Shown here: positions 42,349-49,507 of the stretch, one piece after another
Numbering within the stretch: the first letter of the stretch is position 1
Layout of the letters: each line of letters opens with the position of its first letter
Assembly (NCBI RefSeq): GCF_009745985.1
Contig: NZ_WFIX01000184.1
Coordinates: forward strand, 62,001-126,000
Length of the DNA: 64,000 nt
Origin: Microbacterium karelineae
GTDB lineage: Bacteria > Actinomycetota > Actinomycetes > Actinomycetales > Microbacteriaceae
Direction: 5' to 3'
Made by a program: the position numbers and the translations under genes
The notes under the pieces: model-generated
What the model saw: only the letters and a program-made list of their open reading frames with translations
The model's database searches: none
What the model was told of the DNA's origin: nothing

Positions 42349-43851
42349 TCAGGCCTTGCCGAAGCTCGGGTTGTGCACCTTGCCGAGGGTGATGTGCACG
42401 GCCTGCTGGTCGGTGTAGAAGTCGATCGAACGGTATCCGCCCTCGTGGCCGAGGCCCGAGGCCTTCACTCCGCCGAAGGGGGTGCGCAGATCGCGGACGT
42501 TGTTCGAGTTCAGCCACACCATGCCGGCCTCGATCGCCTGCGAGAAGTTGTGCGCGCGCTTCAGGTCGTTCGTCCAGAGGTAGGCGGCGAGCCCATAGCG
42601 CGTGTCGTTCGCGAGCGCGAGCGCCTCCTCGTCGGTGTCGAACGGAGTGATCGCGACGACGGGGCCGAAGATCTCCTCCTGGAAGATCCGGGCGTCGGGG
42701 GAGACGTCGGCGAAGACGGTCGGGGCGACGAAGTTGCCCTCGTCGAAGCCGTCGGGGCGGCCGCCGCCGGCGACGAGGCGCCCCTCGCCCTTGCCGATCT
42801 CGACGTAGCTCATGACCTTGTCATAGTGCTCGGGGTGCACGAGCGCGCCGACCTCGGTCGCAGGGTCGTCGGGGAAGCCCACCCTCACGCGCTTCGCCTG
42901 GGCGGCGTAGCGCTCGACGAACTCGTCGTACACGTCCCGCTGCACGAGGATCCGGGATCCTGCCGTGCAGCGTTCGCCGTTGAGCGAGAAGACGCCGAAG
43001 ATCGTCGCGTCGATCGCGGCGTCGAGGTCGGCGTCGTCGAACACGATCGCCGGCGACTTGCCGCCGAGCTCCATCGACAGGCCCTTGAGGTACGGGGCGG
43101 CGTTCGCGAAGATCAGCTCGCCAGTCTTCGATTCGCCCGTGAACGAGATCAGGGGCACGTCGGGGTGCTTCACGAGCGCATCGCCCGCGTCCTCCCCGAG
43201 GCCGTTGACGAGGTTGAATACGCCCTCGGGCAGCCCGGCCTCCTCGAAGATCCCCGCCCACAGCTGCGCCGAGAGCGGCGTGAACTCGGCGGGCTTCAGC
43301 ACGACGGTGTTGCCCGTCGCGATCGCGGGACCGAGCTTCCACGACTCGAGCATGAACGGCGTGTTCCACGGCGTGATGAGCCCCGCGACGCCGATCGGCT
43401 TGCGGTTGACGTAGTTGATCTGCCGACCCGGCACCTTGAAGGTGTCATCGGCCTGCGCCACGATCAGGTCGGCGAAGAAGCGGAAGTTCTCGGCGGCGCG
43501 GCGCGCCTGGCCCTTCGCCTGCGTGATCGGCAGGCCCGAGTCGAACGACTCCATCTCGGCGAGCTGGTGGTCGCGCGACTCCACGATGTCGGCGATCCGG
43601 TGCAGCACGCGCGAGCGCTCACGCGGCAGCATCCGCGGCCAGGGGCCGGAGTCGAACGCCTCCTTCGCGGCCGCGACGGCGGCGTCGATGTCGGCCTTCT
43701 TGCCGGCCGAGGCCTGGATGTAGGTGCTGTTCGTCACGGGGTCCAGCACGTCGAAGGTGTCGCCGTCGATCGAATCGACGAACGCGCCGCCGATGTAGTG
43801 ACGGATCCGCTCGGGCAGGTCCTGGGGCAGCGATCGCTGGTGGTCGGTCAT
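42349..43851 (-). CDS. hpaE: 5-carboxymethyl-2-hydroxymuconate semialdehyde dehydrogenase
   Basis: NAD-dependent oxidation of the ring-cleavage semialdehyde, second step of the pathway. The 500-residue aldehyde dehydrogenase has Glu261 (MELGGKSPAIV), catalytic Cys295 (NGERCTAGSR), TPWNTPFML and FTGESKTGE. The ATG at 43851 has GAGGAGA upstream; a longer start at 43869 is possible but less supported. Placement directly before hpaD confirms the identity. Member of the hpaG-gntR-hpaE-hpaD-hpaH-hpaI operon. Confidence 0.95.
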   Translation of the reverse strand: MTDHQRSLPQDLPERIRHYIGGAFVDSIDGDTFDVLDPVTNSTYIQASAGKKADIDAAVAAAKEAFDSGPWPRMLPRERSRVLHRIADIVESRDHQLAEMESFDSGLPITQAKGQARRAAENFRFFADLIVAQADDTFKVPGRQINYVNRKPIGVAGLITPWNTPFMLESWKLGPAIATGNTVVLKPAEFTPLSAQLWAGIFEEAGLPEGVFNLVNGLGEDAGDALVKHPDVPLISFTGESKTGELIFANAAPYLKGLSMELGGKSPAIVFDDADLDAAIDATIFGVFSLNGERCTAGSRILVQRDVYDEFVERYAAQAKRVRVGFPDDPATEVGALVHPEHYDKVMSYVEIGKGEGRLVAGGGRPDGFDEGNFVAPTVFADVSPDARIFQEEIFGPVVAITPFDTDEEALALANDTRYGLAAYLWTNDLKRAHNFSQAIEAGMVWLNSNNVRDLRTPFGGVKASGLGHEGGYRSIDFYTDQQAVHITLGKVHNPSFGKA

Positions 43852-43887
43852 CTGTCGTCTCCTCGTCATCCGGAAGGTTGGGGCGCG

Positions 43888-44547
43888 TCAGCGCGACGCG
43901 CGGTTGTCGAGATAAGCGTTCATGGTGCGCCACCGGTGCTGGCGGGCGGCGTCCTCGATCTCCGAGGGAGCGGCCCCCTCGCGCACGAGGCGCAGGATCT
44001 CGTCGTGCTCGTCTACCGACTCCGTCGCGCGGGCCGGCACGAACGCGAAGGTCGAGTCGCGCACATTGTTGAGGCGGGCCCACCCGCGCTCGACCAGGTC
44101 GCGCAGGTGCGGGTTGGGGCACTCCTCGAAGAGAATCGTGTGGAACTGCTCGTTCAGCACGGTGAACTGGTGCGGATCGAAGTGCGCGAGCATCTCGCGC
44201 ATGCGCGCGTTGAGATGCTCGGCGCGGTCGAGGTCGTCGGGCGTGATGTGGTCGGCGGCGAGCGCCATCGCGGCGCCCTCGAGCACGCCGAGCGTCTGCA
44301 TCGCGTGCACGTACTCGTCGGGATCGGCGAGAGCGACGCGCGCGCCGACGTTGCGCTCGAACGTGACGAGCCCCTCGGCCTCGAGGCGTCGAATCGCCTC
44401 GCGCACGGGCACGACGCTCATGTCGAGCTCGCGCGCGATCTCGCCGAGCACGAGGCGGTACCCGGGGCCGAATTCGCGCGACGTGATGCGCGCGCCGACC
44501 CACGTATAGGCGCGCTCGGACTTGCTCATCGTCGTGGTGTCGCTCAT
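43888..44547 (-). CDS. GntR/FCD-family regulator of the hpa operon
   Basis: A 219-residue regulator. The N-terminal winged helix is VLGEIARELDMSVVPVREAIRRLEAEGLVTF (key residues about 33-63). The C-terminal FCD ligand domain has the metal-binding histidines within HFDPHQFTVLNEQFHTILF and HRWRTMNAYL regions. It overlaps the hpaG-like gene by four bases (ATGA), so it is autoregulated with the operon. The GTATAC palindrome in the promoter at 46078 fits this family's sites. The inducer is probably a pathway intermediate. Confidence 0.92.
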   Translation of the reverse strand: MSDTTTMSKSERAYTWVGARITSREFGPGYRLVLGEIARELDMSVVPVREAIRRLEAEGLVTFERNVGARVALADPDEYVHAMQTLGVLEGAAMALAADHITPDDLDRAEHLNARMREMLAHFDPHQFTVLNEQFHTILFEECPNPHLRDLVERGWARLNNVRDSTFAFVPARATESVDEHDEILRLVREGAAPSEIEDAARQHRWRTMNAYLDNRASR

Positions 44548-46040
44548 GCGGGTCCCCCGCTCTCCGCCTCGTAGCGGGCGCGCCACTCGGCGTTCATCGG
44601 GAACAGGCCGTCGACGGCCGCGCCGCGCCGCACCTGCGCGCCGATCCAGTCGTCTTCGTCCTCCTGCGCGAGGGCGGCGTCGACCGCCTCTTCCGCGAGG
44701 CCCGGCGGGACGACGATGACGCCGTCGTCGTCGCCGACGATGATGTCGCCCGGCTGCACGGCGGCGCCGCCGCAGGCGATCGTCACATCCGACTCCCACG
44801 GCACGTGGACGCGGCCGAGGACGGCGGGGTGACCGCCGGCGGCGAAGACCGGGATGTCGAAGCCCGCGACGAGGTCGGAGTCGCGCACGCCGCCGTCGGT
44901 GACGATGCCGGCGGCGCCGCGCGTCTGCGCGCGCAGGGCGAGGATGTCGCCGAGCGTGCCGGATCGGCGTTCGCCGCGGGCCTCGATCACGATGACCTCG
45001 CCCTCCTTCACGGAGTCGAAGCAGCGCTTCTGTGCGTTGTAGCCGCCGCCGTGTGCGGAGAAGAGGTCCTCGCGCAGCGGGACGAACCGGAGCGTCTTGG
45101 CGACGCCGACGAGTTTCGCGCCTTTCTCGAGCGGCTGCACTCCGTCGATGAAGCAGGACCGGATGCCGCGCTTCCGCAGCTGCTGCGACAGCCCCGCGAC
45201 GGGGCACCGCTCGAACTTGGCGCGGAGCGCGGGATCCATCGCGGGTGCGCCGAACGGCGCCAGACCCGCCGCCTCGCGGGATCCCCACGCCTCCTCCCGC
45301 TGGTGGTCGTCGACTGCGGGGAGCGAGCCGAGGTCGGGATCGAAGTCACCGGGGCCCTCGACGACGCGCGAGATGAGCCGGCCCGTGGTGGGGGCGCCGT
45401 CGGCGGAGGGCGCGTCGACCTCGACCTCGACGACGTCCCCCGGCACGGCGACGGACGAGCCCGCGGGCGTCCCCGTGACGATGATGTCTCCCGGCTCGAG
45501 CGTGACGTGCTGCGAGACGTCGGCGATGAGCTGGCGGAACGGGAACAGCATGTGCGCGTCGGCAGTCGTGTCGTCCTGCACGAGCTCGCCGTTCCGCCAC
45601 GTGCGCACGCGGAGGGCGTCGGGCGCGACGCCCCGCGCGTCGATGAGCCCGGGCCCGAGAGGTGTGTAGCCGTCACGCCCCTTGTTGCGCAGATTGGATC
45701 CCTTGTCATTCGCACGCAGGTCGTACAGTCCGAAGTCGTTCGCCGCGGTGACCCAGCCGACGTGGTCCCAGGCGCGCTCGGGCGAGATGCGGGATCCGGC
45801 GGTGTCGACCACGAGCGCGATCTCGCCCTCGAAGGCGAGCAGCTCGCATCCCGCGGGACGGGCGACGTCGGATCTGCTGGCGGCGATCGAGCTCGTCGGC
45901 TTGAGGAAGTACGACGGGTGCGCGGGGCGTCGGCCGCGCTGGTCGGACCGCGACACGTAGCTCAGGTGCACCGCGATGATCTTGCCGGGCGGGAGGGGGA
46001 GCGCGGCGAACCGCGGATCGTCGGATCGGGTGTTCGTCAT
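44544..46040 (-). CDS. Fused FAH-family isomerase/decarboxylase and RraA-like domain (HpaG-like)
   Basis: A 498-residue two-domain protein. Residues about 15-230 form a fumarylacetoacetate-hydrolase domain with the metal ligands in FEGEIALVVD (Glu71, Glu73) and AANDFGLYD. Residues about 270-485 form an RraA/HMG-aldolase-like domain with SGTLGDILALRAQ and GGVRD (Arg386-Asp387). In E. coli, HpaG joins two FAH domains and removes CO2 from, and isomerises, the tricarboxylate. Here the second FAH domain is replaced by an RraA-like one, suggesting that decarboxylation was taken over by that fold. First gene of the hpa operon. Confidence 0.85.
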   Translation of the reverse strand: MTNTRSDDPRFAALPLPPGKIIAVHLSYVSRSDQRGRRPAHPSYFLKPTSSIAASRSDVARPAGCELLAFEGEIALVVDTAGSRISPERAWDHVGWVTAANDFGLYDLRANDKGSNLRNKGRDGYTPLGPGLIDARGVAPDALRVRTWRNGELVQDDTTADAHMLFPFRQLIADVSQHVTLEPGDIIVTGTPAGSSVAVPGDVVEVEVDAPSADGAPTTGRLISRVVEGPGDFDPDLGSLPAVDDHQREEAWGSREAAGLAPFGAPAMDPALRAKFERCPVAGLSQQLRKRGIRSCFIDGVQPLEKGAKLVGVAKTLRFVPLREDLFSAHGGGYNAQKRCFDSVKEGEVIVIEARGERRSGTLGDILALRAQTRGAAGIVTDGGVRDSDLVAGFDIPVFAAGGHPAVLGRVHVPWESDVTIACGGAAVQPGDIIVGDDDGVIVVPPGLAEEAVDAALAQEDEDDWIGAQVRRGAAVDGLFPMNAEWRARYEAESGGPA

Positions 46041-46077
46041 GGCGCCTGTGCCTTCCGCCGCTGGTGTTGTATCTGAA

Positions 46078-46089
46078 ATCGTATACTAT
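46078..46089. promoter_or_regulatory. GTATAC-centred operator in the hpa/MFS divergent promoter
   Basis: ATCGTATACTAT has 10 of 12 bases symmetric and lies midway between the two divergent starts. It contains TATACT (46082-46087), which can serve as a -10 element towards the transporter gene, so binding here would repress. It matches ATTGTATACGAT at 24020. Confidence 0.6.
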
Positions 46090-46120
46090 CGTCCACGCAT
46101 CCACTACAAGGGAGTATTCG

Positions 46121-47494
46121 ATGTCCTCAACCTCACCCCATCTCACGCCCACCGGAACGATCTCGGGCACGCGCGATCGGCGCCGCGTCGCCTTCGCGAC
46201 CGTCGCCGGGACGACGATCGAGTGGTACGACTACTTCATCTACGCGATGGCGGCCGGACTCGTCTTCGGCGAGCTGTTCTTCCAGCCGGCGGGCGAGGGG
46301 GTTGCGACGATCCTGTCGTTCGCGACCGTCGGAATCAGCTTCCTCTTCCGTCCTCTCGGTGCGTTCCTCGCCGGCCACTTCGGCGACAGGATCGGGCGCA
46401 AGCCGGTGCTCGTGATGACCCTGATCCTCATGGGCTGCGCGACCGCGCTGGTCGGCGTCCTGCCGACCTACGCGTCGGCGGGGGTCCTCGCGCCGATTCT
46501 CCTCATCATCCTGCGCGTCATCCAGGGCATCTCCGCGGGCGGCGAGTGGGGCGGTGCCGTGCTCATGGCGGTCGAGCATGCGCCGGCGAAGCGCCGCGGG
46601 ATCTTCGGGGCGATGCCGCAGATCGGCGTGCCGATCGGTCTGCTGCTCGCGAGCGGCATGATGCAGATCATGAACGCCGTGTTCCCCGGTGACGCGTTCC
46701 TCGAGTGGGGGTGGCGCGTCCCCTTCCTGTTCAGCATCGTGCTCATCGCACTCGGCTACTGGATCCGCCGCGGCGTCGAGGAGAGCCCCGTGTTCGCCGA
46801 GATCGCCGCGCGCAAGGAGAAGACGAAGGCGCCCGTTGTGAAGCTCTTCGCGCGCTTCACGCCCCTCGTCGTCCTCGCGGCCTTCGTATTCGCCGGAAAC
46901 AACGCGATCGGCTACATGACCACGGGCGGTTACATCCAGAACTACGGCACGGTCGAGCTCGGTCTCGAGCGCGGACCCGTTCTCGCCGCCGTCACCTGGT
47001 CCGCCGTCAGCTGGCTCGTGTTCACGGCTCTGGGCGGCTGGATCAGCGACATCATCGGTCGCCGGACGACCTACATCATCGGGTACGTCCTGCTGGGCGC
47101 CGCGGCGATCTCGGCCTTCCCGCTCGTCAACGTCGGAACCGTCGCGTCGCTGACGACGGCGCTGCTCCTGCTCACGGTCGGGCTCGGGCTCACCTATGGC
47201 CCGCAGTCGGCCTGGTACGCCGAGCTGTTCCCCTCGTCGGTGCGGTTCTCGGGCGTCTCGATCTCGTATGCCCTCGGATCGATCGTCGGCGGCGCCTTCT
47301 CGCCGACGATCGCCGCGTGGATCTTCGAGTCCACGGGCGACGCGGTGAACATCGGGTACTACCTGCTCGGCATGGCGCTCCTCGGGCTCGTCGCGACGAT
47401 CCTGCTGCGCAGCCGCAACGGGATCAACCTGCGCCCGGGCGCGGAGGAGGAGCAGCGCCGGGGCATCTACGCCTGGGAGAAGCCCGCCTCCTGA
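46121..47494 (+). CDS. MHS-family MFS transporter
   Basis: Proton-coupled importer of 457 residues with twelve membrane segments. The metabolite-H+ symporter signature is visible as IEWYDYFIYAMAAGLVFG near the first helix, LFRPLGAFLAGHFGDRIGRKP, and RVIQGISAGGEWGGAV. Such carriers take up organic or aromatic acids. The ATG at 46121 has AAGGGAG at six bases and is preferred over earlier frames. Divergent from the hpa operon and sharing its operator, it is a good candidate for 4-hydroxyphenylacetate or 3,4-dihydroxyphenylacetate uptake. Confidence 0.9.
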   Translation: MSSTSPHLTPTGTISGTRDRRRVAFATVAGTTIEWYDYFIYAMAAGLVFGELFFQPAGEGVATILSFATVGISFLFRPLGAFLAGHFGDRIGRKPVLVMTLILMGCATALVGVLPTYASAGVLAPILLIILRVIQGISAGGEWGGAVLMAVEHAPAKRRGIFGAMPQIGVPIGLLLASGMMQIMNAVFPGDAFLEWGWRVPFLFSIVLIALGYWIRRGVEESPVFAEIAARKEKTKAPVVKLFARFTPLVVLAAFVFAGNNAIGYMTTGGYIQNYGTVELGLERGPVLAAVTWSAVSWLVFTALGGWISDIIGRRTTYIIGYVLLGAAAISAFPLVNVGTVASLTTALLLLTVGLGLTYGPQSAWYAELFPSSVRFSGVSISYALGSIVGGAFSPTIAAWIFESTGDAVNIGYYLLGMALLGLVATILLRSRNGINLRPGAEEEQRRGIYAWEKPAS

Positions 47495-47507
47495 CCCGGC
47501 GACGATT

Positions 47508-47564
47508 CTTCATTTCTGGCACATCTCCGCAGGGTGTGAGTGCAGAGATGTGCCAGAAATGAAG
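47508..47564. terminator. Long bidirectional hairpin between MFS and thiamine-diphosphate enzyme
   Basis: Arms 47508-47527 and 47545-47564 pair perfectly over 20 bases, continue after one mismatch with three more pairs, and enclose a nine-base loop. The structure fills the gap between convergent genes. No T-tract follows. Confidence 0.7.
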
Positions 47565-47572
47565 GGAAGGGA

Positions 47573-49219
47573 TCAGCTGCGGGTGTTCACGCGGATGATC
47601 TCCTGCTGGTAGGGCGCGATGACGCGGCCCGAGATCCGCAGGTCGAGCATGAGGAATGGGCGCTCGGTCGCCGGCCGCGCGGCCCACTCGGCGACGCGGT
47701 CCAGGTCGGCAAGCGTCCGCACGATGACGCCCTCGGCGCCCGCTGCCGCGCCGAGCGCGGCGAAGTCGACGCCGGGGATGAGCATGGGGTGCTCGTTCAG
47801 CCCGAGCGCGCCGTAGAGGTTCACCTCTGCGCCGTACGCCCCGTCGTTCCACACGACGCAGATGCCGCGCCCGCCCGCGGTGCGCACGGCGGTCTCGAGG
47901 TCGGCGAGCGCCATGAGTCCGCCACCGTCGCCCGTCGTGAGCACGATCGTCGCCTCGGGATCCGCTGCGACGGCGCCCGCCACGCTCGGGAAGCCGAATC
48001 CGATCGACTGGTACGCCGTGCCGACCATGACCATCCGGCCCGGCGAGGCGACGGGCCAGAACATGTTCGCCCAGCCGATGAAGTGGCCGCCGTCGCTCAC
48101 GACGACGCGATCCCCCGGAAGCAGATCGGCGAGTCGGGCGGCGGCGGCGCGCGGATCCAGTCGCCCGTCGTCCGCGAATTCCTCGCCGACCTCTTGGATC
48201 CGGAGGGCAGTCGCGTCGATGCTCTCGCGCCATCCGGATCCGGATCCCGCGCCGAGCTCGGCGACGAGCCGCTCCGTGACGAGGCGGGCGTCGCCGCGCA
48301 GATAGGTGCCGACCCGTGGGTGCGTCGCCGACGGTGCCGTGTCGATCTGCGCGACGTGCGTCGTGGGGGAGAAGAGCTCGCCGAAGCGCATCGTGAACTG
48401 GTTGAGGGATGCCCCGACCACGACGGCGACATCGGCCGCGTGGATGAGGTCCATCGCTCCCGGCGCGCCGAAGCCGCCCGTCACGCCGAGGTCGTAGCGC
48501 TCGTCGGGGAAGACGCCGCGTCCGAGCGTGGACGATGACGTCACGGCGCCCGTGCGCTCCGCGAGCGCGCCCAGCGCGTCGGACGCATCCGCGAGCCACG
48601 CGCCGCGCCCGCCGATGAGGATGGGGCGTTCTGCGGCATCGAGAAGCGCCGCGACCTGCGCGATCGGCGCATCGGGTCCGGGCGCGATGCTCGGCGTCGG
48701 GGACAGCTCGGGGAGGACGTCGGGGAGGGGGCCCGCCTCGCGGGTCGGCACATCGTAGGGGAGCGCGAGCACGACGGGGAGTCGCTTCGCGAGCGCCTGC
48801 TCGATCGCCAGTGTCACGGTCGCGACGGCGTCGAGGCGGCCGACGGTGTAGGTGCGTACGCCGACCCCGGCCGCGAGCGCGATCTGGTCGACGTCCCACG
48901 GGCGCGCCCCCGACGTGGGTTCGTCGCCGACGACGAGGACGAGCGGGATCCGCGCCATGGCCGACTCGGCGAGCGCGGTGAGCGTATTCGTGAAGCCGGC
49001 GCCGTAGGTCGTCGTCGCGGCGGCGATGCGGCGCGAGACGCGGAAGTGCGCGTCGGCCGCGACGACGGCGCCCTGCTCGTGGCGCACCGCCGTGTATGTG
49101 GCGTCGGTCGAGTTCAGGAGGGCATCGAGGAGGTACGCATTGCCGTTGCCCATGACGCCGAAGACGTGGTCGACGTGGTGGGCGAGGGCATGGGCGACGT
49201 GCTGTGCGACGTTCGGCAT
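47573..49219 (-). CDS. Thiamine-diphosphate-dependent enzyme (2-oxo acid decarboxylase/synthase family)
   Basis: A 548-residue member of the acetolactate synthase/decarboxylase superfamily. Catalytic Glu48 lies in VRHEQGAVV, and the cofactor-binding motif runs from GDGGG to WNDGAYG in the C-terminal third. The histidine expected at the second active-site position of benzoylformate decarboxylase is not seen; TYGAGFTN stands there. The likely reaction is C-C cleavage or ligation of a 2-oxo acid, for instance an aryl-glyoxylate, but the substrate is unknown. The ATG at 49219 has GAAAGG upstream. Divergent from the monooxygenase gene and sharing its palindromic operator. Confidence 0.85.
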   Translation of the reverse strand: MPNVAQHVAHALAHHVDHVFGVMGNGNAYLLDALLNSTDATYTAVRHEQGAVVAADAHFRVSRRIAAATTTYGAGFTNTLTALAESAMARIPLVLVVGDEPTSGARPWDVDQIALAAGVGVRTYTVGRLDAVATVTLAIEQALAKRLPVVLALPYDVPTREAGPLPDVLPELSPTPSIAPGPDAPIAQVAALLDAAERPILIGGRGAWLADASDALGALAERTGAVTSSSTLGRGVFPDERYDLGVTGGFGAPGAMDLIHAADVAVVVGASLNQFTMRFGELFSPTTHVAQIDTAPSATHPRVGTYLRGDARLVTERLVAELGAGSGSGWRESIDATALRIQEVGEEFADDGRLDPRAAAARLADLLPGDRVVVSDGGHFIGWANMFWPVASPGRMVMVGTAYQSIGFGFPSVAGAVAADPEATIVLTTGDGGGLMALADLETAVRTAGGRGICVVWNDGAYGAEVNLYGALGLNEHPMLIPGVDFAALGAAAGAEGVIVRTLADLDRVAEWAARPATERPFLMLDLRISGRVIAPYQQEIIRVNTRS

Positions 49220-49406
49220 GGAGATGGCCTTTCGGGAGACAGAAACGGAATGTGGGGAGTCCGTATGTGTCTCGCGACTGCCGTGCGCGCTTCGTGCCCC
49301 TTTTTCGGGCACCGACCCTCGTCGTCGGGGGTCGGACGCATCGAGTGTAACTCGCCTCTCGTTGTGCGCGAGACGATGACCCCGTATGATCCGGGTATCT
49401 ATTAAA

Positions 49407-49430
49407 GAACTGAGAGTTCGATTATCGAAC
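49407..49430. promoter_or_regulatory. Overlapping palindromes resembling an IclR-type operator
   Basis: GTTCGATTATCGAAC (49416-49430) is a perfect palindrome with one central base, and GAACT-GAG-AGTTC (49407-49419) overlaps it. They lie in the 288-base spacer between the thiamine-diphosphate and monooxygenase genes. The first is very close to the 15-base PcaR/PobR-type IclR box known from Pseudomonas. An IclR gene closes this cluster (54612). Confidence 0.65.
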
Positions 49431-49507
49431 TACTTGGGACGACGACGGCGTCGCGGATGGATGAAGATCCGGAACGCCCCCACACAGATGTGAGGAGCAC
49501 GAAGCGC

